From the NCBI RefSeq assembly GCF_010668805.1, contig NZ_WUFT01000008.1:240687-304686 (forward strand): DNA of 64,000 nucleotides. The letters run 5' to 3'. Source of the stretch: Rhizobium phaseoli (lineage in GTDB: Bacteria > Pseudomonadota > Alphaproteobacteria > Rhizobiales > Rhizobiaceae). The position numbers and the translations under genes were made by a program. Under the pieces are notes generated by a model. It was not told the origin of the DNA. It made no database searches and was given only the letters and a program-made list of their open reading frames with translations. Below, in pieces: positions 42,779-50,387 of this stretch (position 1 is the stretch's first letter; each line of letters begins with the position of its first letter).

Positions 42779-43453
42779 ATGAACGACGACACGACAGCAT
42801 GCAAGAGTTCGACGATGGACATGAAATTGGAGATCGTAGTCCTGCCGGTGGCCGACGTCGACCGAGCCAAGACATTCTATGCCAATCTCGGTTGGCGGCT
42901 CGACGCGGACTTTGCGGCGGATGGCGGCGAGTTTCGAGTGATACAGTTCACGCCGCCGGGTTCGGGCTGCTCGGTTATTTTCGGAAGAAACGTAACCTCA
43001 GCGGCTCCCGGCTCTTCACAGGGTCTCTACCTCATCGTCGCCGATATCGCGGCGGCACGCGAGAAGCTGCTCGCGGATGGGGTGGAGATCACCGAAGTAT
43101 TCCATGACGCGGCCGGTGTCTATGTCGGGGAAGACCAGCACTACCTTTTCGGCAGCAAGCGTGCACAGGGTCGAGACCCAGAAGGTCGGAGCTACCGGTC
43201 GTTCGCGTCGTTCGCTGACCCGGACGGCAACGGCTGGCTGCTGCAGGAGATCACCGAACGCCTGCCTGGACGGGTCGAAGCGGCCAGCACGACATTCAGT
43301 TCGGCGGCAGAGCTCGCGGCGACGCTGCGGCGTGCGGGCGCAGCGCATGGCGAGCATGAAAAGCGCACCGGAGGCGGGTACGACGTCAACTGGCCGGATT
43401 GGTACGCCGAATACATTGTCCAGGAACAGGCGGGAGGAACGCTGCCGCTCTAA
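42779..43453 (+). CDS. VOC-superfamily (glyoxalase-like) protein
   Basis: A 224-residue protein of the vicinal oxygen chelate superfamily. It opens MKLEIVVLPVADVDRAKTFYANLGWRLDADFAADGGEFRVIQFTPPGSGCSVIFG, then has VADIAAAREKLLADGVEITEVFHD and FADPDGNGWLLQEI, the standard beta-alpha-beta pattern with conserved E/H metal positions. An extra C-terminal helical extension of about 60 residues is unusual for single VOC proteins. It lies 92 bases after the epoxide hydrolase gene. Possible role in turnover of reactive intermediates. Confidence 0.83.
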   Translation: MNDDTTACKSSTMDMKLEIVVLPVADVDRAKTFYANLGWRLDADFAADGGEFRVIQFTPPGSGCSVIFGRNVTSAAPGSSQGLYLIVADIAAAREKLLADGVEITEVFHDAAGVYVGEDQHYLFGSKRAQGRDPEGRSYRSFASFADPDGNGWLLQEITERLPGRVEAASTTFSSAAELAATLRRAGAAHGEHEKRTGGGYDVNWPDWYAEYIVQEQAGGTLPL

Positions 43454-43537
43454 CGTCCGGATCCACTCGCAAAAGGACGCCATCCGCGACGGCATTATCG
43501 CGCCGTCGGAAAAGAAAAAATTCGAACTGGAACGCAG

Positions 43538-43957
43538 GTGCGCAATACTCCAAAGGTGCTTTACACCGGCCAGACAGACACGATCGGCGGCCGCGAAAAT
43601 GGCTTCGGGCGAAGTTCAGACGGTGTGCTCGATATCCGGTTCTCGGCTCCTGGTTCCATGGGCATTGGAACCAACCCGGAGCAACTTCTTGCGGCGGGAT
43701 GGTCGGCCTCTCTTGCGAGCGCGATAGCGCTTGTGGCTCTGAGGCGGAAGTTTCCGCTACCGGGAGAGGTCAGGATTCACGCAGAGGTCAGTCTGATATT
43801 CGATTTGAAGGTCTACGCTCACATGTCGAGGTTGACTGTTGCGTTGCCGGGTGTCGAAAGGCCCACCGCGGAGGTTCTGTTGGAAGAAGCGATCGAGATC
43901 TGTCCAATTTCGAAGGCTTTCCGGCGCGCCTGTGATGTCACGATCGAGCTGGCCTGA
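43538..43957 (+). CDS. OsmC/Ohr-like protein lacking the peroxidatic cysteine
   Basis: A 139-residue protein with clear Ohr character: VLYTGQTDTIGGRENGFGRSSDGVLDIRFSAPGSM, NPEQLLAAGWSASLASAIALVA, and IEICPISKA. In Ohr enzymes the first active cysteine lies in the A-G-Y-A-A-C-F segment; here this position is serine (GWSASL), while the second cysteine in the CPxS segment is retained. The catalytic arginine is also hard to place. It may be a non-peroxidase relative. GTG start. It is the third gene of the hydrolase/VOC set, followed by a gap with a tiny possible ORF. Confidence 0.78.
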   Translation: MRNTPKVLYTGQTDTIGGRENGFGRSSDGVLDIRFSAPGSMGIGTNPEQLLAAGWSASLASAIALVALRRKFPLPGEVRIHAEVSLIFDLKVYAHMSRLTVALPGVERPTAEVLLEEAIEICPISKAFRRACDVTIELA

Positions 43958-44261
43958 AGCGACGGCATCTATATCCACTTCATCTCCGCGATGCGCGCTG
44001 AAATATCGACGGATTGCTGGAAACTTCATCGTGTTGGAGGCCTCCCCTGAACGCTCTGGAGGAAGAGGAATGATTCCGCGGAGGAATACCTTGGTCTTGT
44101 CATGCCTGTTGGCACCGTCGGTCACGCCAGCGGAATTCAAGCCATAGCAAATTAGAAAATCCGGAGGCCCGTCGCTTCGGATAGGTTCTGGGCTTCAAGT
44201 CCGGAAACCGCTAGGGTCTGACGATCAGGACGTACGCTTCAAACTCGTTTGGGAAAGCAAA
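43958..44261. other. Intergenic region with one tiny possible ORF
   Basis: About 304 bases between the Ohr-like and DUF4105 genes. Only one possible small ORF is seen (44070-44147). No clear terminator or operator was recognised. Confidence 0.4.
44070..44147 (+). CDS. Possible 25-residue leader-like peptide
   Basis: A 25-codon frame preceded by GGAGGAAGAGGA immediately before the ATG. It encodes MIPRRNTLVLSCLLAPSVTP followed by five residues, resembling a short signal peptide or the N-terminus of a lost secreted protein. With no comparative evidence it remains speculative. Confidence 0.25.
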   Translation: MIPRRNTLVLSCLLAPSVTPAEFKP

Positions 44262-45272
44262 ATGGTTCGACCGGTCCGTGCGATCGTTATTGCAGTGCTC
44301 CTGTTCGTCGTCGCCGTTGCCGTTGCCTGGTCGTCGCTCGCGCTTTGGTACCGCTTGCCGTTGCCCGAGGCCGGCAGGCAGGCCAGCGCCATCTTGTTCG
44401 GGCTTTTTGGCGCCTCCGTCATCGTAGCGCTCTTTGGCAGGAGACGCCTTCGTGCGGTCCTCGCGTTTGCGGCCGCCTTCGTCATTGTCCTCTTCTGGTG
44501 GAGCACGATCGAGCCGCAGGCAAATGGAGCGTGGGCTCCGGACGTTGCTCGTCAGGTCACCGGCGAATTCGACGGTGATCTGTTGACGCTGACAAATGTC
44601 CGCGATTTCGAGTGGCGCAGTGCCACCGACTTCACGGAACGATGGACGACTCGGAGTTACGACCTGAACAAGCTGAAAAGCGTCGACATGTTCATGTCAT
44701 ACTGGTCAGGTCCGACCATCGCGCATGTCATAATGAGCTTCGGCTTCGACGACGGCCGTTATCTGGCGTGGTCTATCGAAGTGCGCCGCCTTTCCGGAGG
44801 TTCGTTTTCACCGCTGGCGGACTTCTTCAAAAGCAGTCCTCTGGTCATCATCGCGGCAGACGAAAGGGATGTGATCGGCCTCCGCTCCAATTTTCGCGGT
44901 GAGGACGTCCAGATCTACCGCCTGAGGGCGACGCCGGCGGCTGCGAAGCTTCTTCTGCGCGAATACGTCTCCGACGCAAACGCGCTCGCAGCACGGCCCG
45001 CCTTCTACAATTCGCTGACGACCAACTGCACGACGACCATCGTCAAGATGATGCGTGTGGCAGGCGACACCGTGCCGATGGACTGGCGCCTCATCGTCAA
45101 CGGATACCTGCCGGAATACGCGTATGACCGGCGCGCGCTGGACATCTCGGTTCCCTTGTCGCAACTGCGGTCGGCCGCACATATCGCTGCAAGAGCGCAC
45201 GAGGACGGTCTTTCGCCGCTTTTTTCGCAGGCCATTCGCGTCGGCGTTCCGTCGCCGCAGGGCGCGTTGTGA
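44262..45272 (+). CDS. DUF4105 (Lnb N-terminal-like) membrane protein
   Basis: A 336-residue inner-membrane protein. Three hydrophobic spans occupy the first 85 residues (AIVIAVLLFVVAVAVAWSSLALWY and two more). A periplasmic DUF4105 domain follows, with NVRDFEWRSATDFTERWTTRSYDL, VDMFMSYWSGPTIAHVIMSFGF, and the conserved cysteine/histidine-like NSLTTNCTTTI. This family includes the N-terminal domain of lipoprotein N-acyltransferase Lnb, but this single protein has no second domain. The end is followed directly by a chimeric remnant. Function not established here. Confidence 0.83.
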   Translation: MVRPVRAIVIAVLLFVVAVAVAWSSLALWYRLPLPEAGRQASAILFGLFGASVIVALFGRRRLRAVLAFAAAFVIVLFWWSTIEPQANGAWAPDVARQVTGEFDGDLLTLTNVRDFEWRSATDFTERWTTRSYDLNKLKSVDMFMSYWSGPTIAHVIMSFGFDDGRYLAWSIEVRRLSGGSFSPLADFFKSSPLVIIAADERDVIGLRSNFRGEDVQIYRLRATPAAAKLLLREYVSDANALAARPAFYNSLTTNCTTTIVKMMRVAGDTVPMDWRLIVNGYLPEYAYDRRALDISVPLSQLRSAAHIAARAHEDGLSPLFSQAIRVGVPSPQGAL

Positions 45273-45284
45273 CGTCTTCTATCC

Positions 45285-45645
45285 CAACGATATCGAGACG
45301 GGTTCTCCTCGCCCGATGCTCTTCATCAGCGGCGACCAGGCCCATTCGAAAGAGCTCAGCCAGGACGCCTACAACCGCGCCGCCGAGCCTAAGGAACTGG
45401 TCTGGGTCAAGGGCGCCGGGCACGTCGACCTCTGCGACCGCGTGGACCTCATTCCATTCGACAAGCTGTCCATCTTCGATCAGCATCTCGCGGCGCGCTT
45501 GGCCGACGCGCCGGTGCTGATCCTCGGCGCGGCAACGTCTAGCCTCGACAGCCACCCCCAGGCGCTGATCCGCCGCAGCGACGGCATCTACCGCCGACTG
45601 TTCGAGCGGCAGGCGCTGGAGCTGACCGAGGGTCTGATGGCCTGA
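45285..45645 (+). pseudogene. Chimeric remnant: hydrolase end fused to ABC exporter end
   Basis: One open frame encodes two unrelated fragments. The first (YPNDIETGSPRPMLFISGDQAHS...ELVWVKGAGHVDLCDRVDLIPFDKL) is the last 75 or so residues of an alpha/beta hydrolase with its catalytic histidine (GAGHVDL), without the upstream part. The second (LADAPVLILGAATSSLDS joined to PQALIRRSDGIYRRLFERQALELTEGLMA) copies the last part of the ABC exporter gene at 36.4-38.2 kb, with the section between the D-loop and the H-loop missing. It ends in a copy of that gene's terminator. It is not a functional gene as it stands. Confidence 0.82.
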
Positions 45646-45677
45646 ACCGAAGCGCCAGGGTGTTGCTCTGGCGTTTC
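45499..45677 (+). repeat. Partial copy of the ABC exporter 3' end and terminator
   Basis: 45499-45552 matches 37923-37976, and 45558-45677 matches 38123-38242 with few differences. The 146 bases 37977-38122 are absent. The match continues past the stop codon through the terminator stem, so the copy is of DNA, not of protein similarity alone. Confidence 0.85.
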
Positions 45678-45700
45678 GGCCATTTCACGACCCGGGGAAA

Positions 45701-46960
45701 TTACGTGCGAACCTCTATGAGGTGTTCGACGAGGCGGGGCGCTTCTTCGGTGATTGCCAATATGATGCCTGACTTGCGCGTGGAGGCGAAATCCAGTCCG
45801 GCAAAGTAGAGGCCTGGCAAGACGCCCACGCCATCGGCATGAATGGGCTGTCCGCCAGCATCAAGCGCACCCGGAAGTCTCATAAAGCTGAAATCGCCCT
45901 TGAAGCCCGTGCACCACACCAGGCTGGTGATGCCGGATAGGGAGAGGTCGAGCGAATTGATCGCCGGGTCCGGCCGACGCCACGCGACCGTCTCCGCCGG
46001 GTCGGGCTGCGAAACCGGTGCATCGATCCCGGCGCGGCCGATATAATCATCAATATGGCGTTTGGAATTGTCAGAGGCTTCATCCGCAAAACGAACATTC
46101 GCTTCGAGATCGTCGGCGAAAGAGAGGCGGCCGCCATCGGCAACGCCGGTCAATCGCCCGAGAAGCACGATACCCTGTGCGCCAAGCCTCTGAAGGCTTA
46201 TCGTGTGCTCCGAGCCGAGCACACCACGCGGCGGAATGCGTCCCGCAAGCCGAATGACCTCCTCTCGCCGCACGTCGAGAAGCCCGCTTTCGAGCAGCCA
46301 GATCATGATGTCGCGGCCCCGATAGCGGCGTGGAAGCCGTCCGACGCGACTGGTCGCAAGGAAGACCCTCCGGCCCGCTTCCGCCAGCTCCTCCGCGATC
46401 TGGGCGCCCGATTGGCCGCTTCCGACCACCAGCACCGCTCCGCCGGGCAGATCTGCAGGGCTGCGGTAGCCGGAAGCGTCGATCTGGCAAAGGTCAGGCG
46501 GCAACGCATCTGACGGGATCGGGCGCACCGGACAATTCAGGTTGCCGCTTGCGACGATCACGTTCAGCGCCCGAAGCGTGCCCTGCGATGTGGTCAGCCG
46601 ATAGACGCCATCCTCCTGCGCGAGTTCGCTCACCGCGGTATCCGCTTCGATCGGCAGCCCGTTGCGCCCGGCGAAGTCTTCAAGGAGAGCGACGAACTGA
46701 TCACGCGTCTGGACACCATAGGGATCGGAACCCTCATAGCAGTCGCCAGGCATGACGGTCTGCACATTGGGCGTATTCATCCGGAAGGATTCCCAGCGTT
46801 GCGTGCGCCATGTCTCTCCTATGCGACCCCGCTCCAGGACGCTGTGGCGCAGGCCTCGTCGCGCCAGCCAATAGCTGACACCGAGGCCCGCCCAGCCGCC
46901 ACCGATGACGACGACATCAAGAACATCGGCACGCCCATTCTTCTGCCACGATGATCTCAT
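45701..46960 (-). CDS. FAD-dependent NAD(P)H monooxygenase-type oxidoreductase
   Basis: A 419-residue flavoprotein like flavin-containing monooxygenases. The N-terminal FAD site is VVIGGGWAGLGVSYWLARRGLRHSVLERGRIGETWR; a second Rossmann motif, VLVVGSGQSGAQIAEELAEAGRRVFLATSR, binds NADPH. A typical C-terminal end GVGVLPGLYFAGLDF is present. The classical FxGxxxHxxx(Y) linker between them is not obvious, so it may belong to the MSMEG_0569-type or YhiN-like branches. The ATG at 46960 was chosen over 46978. Substrate unknown. Single gene. Confidence 0.84.
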   Translation of the reverse strand: MRSSWQKNGRADVLDVVVIGGGWAGLGVSYWLARRGLRHSVLERGRIGETWRTQRWESFRMNTPNVQTVMPGDCYEGSDPYGVQTRDQFVALLEDFAGRNGLPIEADTAVSELAQEDGVYRLTTSQGTLRALNVIVASGNLNCPVRPIPSDALPPDLCQIDASGYRSPADLPGGAVLVVGSGQSGAQIAEELAEAGRRVFLATSRVGRLPRRYRGRDIMIWLLESGLLDVRREEVIRLAGRIPPRGVLGSEHTISLQRLGAQGIVLLGRLTGVADGGRLSFADDLEANVRFADEASDNSKRHIDDYIGRAGIDAPVSQPDPAETVAWRRPDPAINSLDLSLSGITSLVWCTGFKGDFSFMRLPGALDAGGQPIHADGVGVLPGLYFAGLDFASTRKSGIILAITEEAPRLVEHLIEVRT

Positions 46961-47166
46961 GAGCGGCCCCCCAGCCATCCCCGCGCGGCATTAAGCCTTG
47001 TTCACGGCAATGAGTCCAGGGTCGCCGATCTCCGTTCGACTGGCCCTCGCCGTGCCTCGTGCTGATGCCACGCATGGCATCGCGGACCTCAGCCATTGCC
47101 TATCTGGTCGGCAAATGGCCGCGTCGCGCCGACTGCAGTCACGACGCAGAAGCATTTGGATAGCCA

Positions 47167-47724
47167 TCACGGCTGCCGCGTCGGCGCGATCGATCCGGCA
47201 GGCACATAGGTCAATCGGATCGCATCCCCGCCGATCCGATCGCTGGCGACAAGGCGGAGCGGCGGCGCCCGGCCGGTGAAGAACGGCTTGCCGCGGCCGA
47301 GCACGACGGGATTAAAGTAGAGCCGATATTCGTCGATCAGCCCAAGCTCGGTCAGGCTTCCCGCCAGCTCCGGCCCGGCGACCTGGATCTCCCCGGCCAG
47401 CCCGGTCTTCAGCCCGCGGATCGCTGCCTCGACGTCATCCGCGATAAGCGTGGCATTGGGGCCGACCGACTGCAACGACCGCGACACGACCCATTTCGGC
47501 TGGCTCCGCCACGCCATCGCGAAGTCGCGTAAATCCGGCGTCCATTCAGGATCGTCTTCGTCCCAGTAGCGCATCACCTCGTACATGCGGCGGCCGTAGA
47601 GGCTGCCCGTCAAGCCGCGCACCTGCTCGATCCAGTGGCGAAAGAGGGTGGCGTCGGGCGCAAATTCCAGGTGGTCGACATAGCCATCCAGCGACAGGTT
47701 CATTCCGAAGACGAGCTTCGCCAT
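47167..47724 (-). CDS. Dihydrofolate reductase / RibD C-terminal family protein
   Basis: A 185-residue protein with the DHFR-like fold of the RibD C-terminal family (YwjB/YyaP group). It starts KLVFGMNLSLDGYVDHLEFAPDATLFRHWIEQVRGLTGSLYGRRMYEVMRYWDEDD, then has VVSRSLQSVGPNATLIADDVEAAIRGLKTGLAGEIQVAGPELAGSLTELGLIDEYRLYFNPVVLGRGKPFF. These proteins are often annotated as dihydrofolate reductases without evidence. Cytoplasmic, single gene, no nearby partner. Confidence 0.86.
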   Translation of the reverse strand: MAKLVFGMNLSLDGYVDHLEFAPDATLFRHWIEQVRGLTGSLYGRRMYEVMRYWDEDDPEWTPDLRDFAMAWRSQPKWVVSRSLQSVGPNATLIADDVEAAIRGLKTGLAGEIQVAGPELAGSLTELGLIDEYRLYFNPVVLGRGKPFFTGRAPPLRLVASDRIGGDAIRLTYVPAGSIAPTRQP

Positions 47725-48018
47725 GCCATATCCTCCATCCCGGGTTCTTCAGGATAGCTTACGGCACTGTTGCGAGTAAGTGGGCTTGGGCACGAACTGG
47801 CGCCGCTTGTGATCGATATGGCGAACCAGAGGTCCCAGGTGCAAAGGCGTTAGCGCAGCGAAACCCGATTACCAAGCCTGTTGTTTCAATATAATGACGC
47901 AGGAGCGGATAAACCCGTCATTGCGGCTGTCGCAAGACTGCCTATCCTGCGATGTTGCAACGTCGGTGATATCATTGCCGCTTTGATCGGGATCTCGCGG
48001 GGGAAAGGCAAGAGCGGC

Positions 48019-48813
48019 ATGGAGGAAAAGAAGCGCTGGACCAACCATAGTCGGATGTCCGATCCAATCCATCACAGGGCGTTGATGGCGGAATTGCCGA
48101 ACGAGATCGGGCGACTGAACGATATTATCCAAGGTGTGCTGGTTCACGCCGATTGGGCGGAAGAGTACGGTCTCGACCAGACAAGATTGGACGCATCGGC
48201 GAGAAAAACATTGCCGATCGCCGAACGTTTCGACGATGTCTTCGCCAGAGACCCTCAGCCGCTCCACTGCCGGCGCCCCGCAGAGAGACGATCCACCGGC
48301 ACGTGCCGCGATTTTGCGCTCGCCTTGTCTTCGATCCTTCGCAGCAAAAATGTTCCCGCACGCGTACGCTGCGGCTTCGCCTCCTACTTCTCGGCAGGAT
48401 GGGAGGATCATTGGGTTTGTGAATATTGGAACGCGGCAACCAGACGCTGGCATTTGAGCGACGCGCAGATCGACCGGATGCTGAAAGAGAAGAAACAGAT
48501 CAAGTTCAACCCAGCCGACGTACCGCGTGATCATTTCATGCCCGCGGGAGAAGCCTGGCTGAAATGCCGTCGAGAGACGGTCGATCCTCAGGCATTCGGC
48601 CACGGTGAGGTAAACGGCCTGTGGTTCGTGAAGATCAACGTCGTCCGGGATCACTACGTGCTGAATGGCCGCGAAACCTCCGATTGGGATCGGTGGCGCG
48701 AAGCACATTCTTCTCAAAGGCTGGTACTTCAGCAAGAACTGCCGCTGCTGGACACACTCGCCAGCGATCCCGCGCAGGATTTGATCGAGGTTCTGCCAGA
48801 CTGGCTGGTATAA
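48019..48813 (+). CDS. Transglutaminase-like cysteine peptidase-fold protein
   Basis: A 264-residue protein of the transglutaminase-like superfamily. The catalytic cysteine is in STGTCRDFALALSSILRSKNVPARVRCGF, the histidine in WEDHWVCEYWNAATRRWHL and the aspartate in LSDAQIDR. The N-terminal section (MSDPIHHRALMAELPNEIGRLNDIIQGVLVHADWAEEYG) is typical of a family of stand-alone bacterial proteins. The frame is open to 47881, but the start at 48019 places a short pre-domain before MSDP. Not exported, by absence of a signal. Function unknown. Confidence 0.8.
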   Translation: MEEKKRWTNHSRMSDPIHHRALMAELPNEIGRLNDIIQGVLVHADWAEEYGLDQTRLDASARKTLPIAERFDDVFARDPQPLHCRRPAERRSTGTCRDFALALSSILRSKNVPARVRCGFASYFSAGWEDHWVCEYWNAATRRWHLSDAQIDRMLKEKKQIKFNPADVPRDHFMPAGEAWLKCRRETVDPQAFGHGEVNGLWFVKINVVRDHYVLNGRETSDWDRWREAHSSQRLVLQQELPLLDTLASDPAQDLIEVLPDWLV

Positions 48814-48958
48814 CCCGTCAGGTAAACTTGCCCGAGACGAGAAGAGCCTAACTCGTCGCTAAAGGAACGGTGAGACTCTCTTGGCCTCCGGTTGCGCCGG
48901 AAGCTGCCCCGAACCATCGTCATCGTCTCTGCTGCCGGCGTTATGCCGTTGGTTGATC

Positions 48959-49735
48959 TCAAGGAAGGGTCGGCGTGCGCATGTAGCGGGCTGTGGCGTA
49001 GACGACCGTCGCTATGATGGCGATGAGGAAGCCGAGACTGGTGGTGACGGTGCCGAGGCCGAGGCCGCCATATTCCATCGGCTGGGACAGGAGGTCGCCG
49101 AAGGATGCGCCGAGCGGGCGGGTCAGGATGTAGGCCAGCCAGAAGGCGGTGGTGGCATCCAGCCTGAACTTGTAGTAGGCCACCGCGATCACCGCGATGA
49201 TGCCGCCAAACAGAAGGCCCGTGTTCAGGTAGCCCAGCTCGAAGCGTTCCGCGATCTGGTCGCCGACCGAGGTGCCGAGGGCAAAGGTGAACAGGATGGC
49301 GAGCCAATAGAAGCTCTCGCGCCGCGGCGTCAGGATCGAGTGGATGGAGAGCGTGCGGTCCACTCCGTACCAAATGGCGAAGGTGACGGCGAGCGCAATG
49401 CTGAAGCCCACCGTGGTGGTCATCAACGAGACCCCGAAATTATCGACGAGGTTGTCGGTGACAAGGGTGCCCACGACGCTGATCAGGACGACCGTCAGCC
49501 AGTACGACCACGGAACATACTTGCCCTGGTAAAACTGGATGGCGAGCGCGCAGAGAAACACGCAAGCCATGAAAATCGACGTGGCGGTCAAGCCATAGCC
49601 GAGGTTGACGTTGAGAAAGTCTGCTGCGGTCTCCCCCATGGTGACCGCCAGCAGCTTGATCAGCCAGAAGTCGACCGTGACCTCGGGGACACGGCTGGCA
49701 GGTTGACTGAAGCCGTCTGCGGATGATGTGCTCAT
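48959..49735 (-). CDS. COG4705-type polytopic membrane protein
   Basis: A 258-residue integral membrane protein with seven or eight spans, containing KLLAVTMGETAADFLNVNLGYGL and a repeated ALGTSVGDQIAERFELGYLNTGLLFGGIIAVIAV block; the conserved GE/TxxD pattern occurs twice, so it looks like two half-repeats. This matches COG4705 membrane proteins of unknown function. The ATG at 49735 follows AGGAG by eight bases. It lies downstream of a small exported protein (49766-50026) on the same strand; both are near, but separated by a MITE-like element from, a two-component system that may control them. Confidence 0.83.
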   Translation of the reverse strand: MSTSSADGFSQPASRVPEVTVDFWLIKLLAVTMGETAADFLNVNLGYGLTATSIFMACVFLCALAIQFYQGKYVPWSYWLTVVLISVVGTLVTDNLVDNFGVSLMTTTVGFSIALAVTFAIWYGVDRTLSIHSILTPRRESFYWLAILFTFALGTSVGDQIAERFELGYLNTGLLFGGIIAVIAVAYYKFRLDATTAFWLAYILTRPLGASFGDLLSQPMEYGGLGLGTVTTSLGFLIAIIATVVYATARYMRTPTLP

Positions 49736-49765
49736 CTTGGTATCTCCTGAGGTCACGGGCGCGGC

Positions 49766-50026
49766 TTACTTGCCAAGAAGCTTCATGGCGTCCGTCAGAA
49801 ACTGGTCTGCACGCTTGTCGTCATCGGCATTGCAGCGCTCGACCGCCTTGGCTTCCAGCTCGTCGGCCTTCTTCATCACATCGGCCGACACCTTGGCGGT
49901 CTCCTTGGCCGCGCGGTATTCCTTCAAGACGTCTTCGCACGGGCGCGAGGCTGCATTGGCCTGGGCGACGAAGGCTGCGGAGCCGAGCGCAAGCGCGGTG
50001 AAGATCAGTTTGGCGGAACGGTTCAT
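49766..50026 (-). CDS. Small exported protein
   Basis: An 86-residue protein with a signal peptide (NRSAKLIFTALALGSAAFVAQANA) and a mature part of about 60 residues: SRPCEDVLKEYRAAKETAKVSADVMKKADELEAKAVERCNADDDKRADQFLTDAMKLLGK. The two cysteines could form one disulfide in a helical hairpin. It is co-oriented with and 30 bases upstream of the COG4705 gene. It has no recognisable family. Confidence 0.75.
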   Translation of the reverse strand: MNRSAKLIFTALALGSAAFVAQANAASRPCEDVLKEYRAAKETAKVSADVMKKADELEAKAVERCNADDDKRADQFLTDAMKLLGK

Positions 50027-50103
50027 GGTGTTTGTCTCCATTGGTTTGTCGTGCACCTGTCGGGGTACGCTCAAAGCATGGAGGGCGAGGCTTAGGAGAA
50101 ACT

Positions 50104-50376
50104 TAGAGCCTTTCCTGGTCAGATTGAATCATTCTGCCGGAGCAGGTTTTCGTCAGGGCAGAGGCGATTGGCGATGGGCATACCCCCAGGTACGTCCGAG
50201 CCTATCGCCTCTGATCCTGGCGGAAAGATGCCCGGCCCTTCGGGTTGGCTGAAACGGGCCGGCTGATCGACCGGCCGGCTTGGCCGTAGAGCTGGGCTAC
50301 GACGCGCGCCGGCCGGTCGAGCATCCGATTCCGTTTGAGCCAACAGAATGCTTCAAGCTGATCAGGAAAGGCTCTA
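50104..50376. mobile_element. MITE-like element with 33-base terminal inverted repeats
   Basis: A 273-base element bounded by inverted repeats at 50104-50136 and 50344-50376 (33 bases, three mismatches, ends TAGAGCCTTTCCTG). The ends TA would fit an IS630/Tc1-type TA target. It encodes no protein and has internal palindromes around CGGCCGGTCGATC-type sequence. It lies in the gap between the two-component system and the small exported protein gene. Confidence 0.75.
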
Positions 50377-50387
50377 AAACCGCCGGA

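Noticed and set aside
45646..45677. Functional terminator after the chimeric remnant
   Set aside because: The stem is altered and the T run is missing, so it is at best a weak hairpin.
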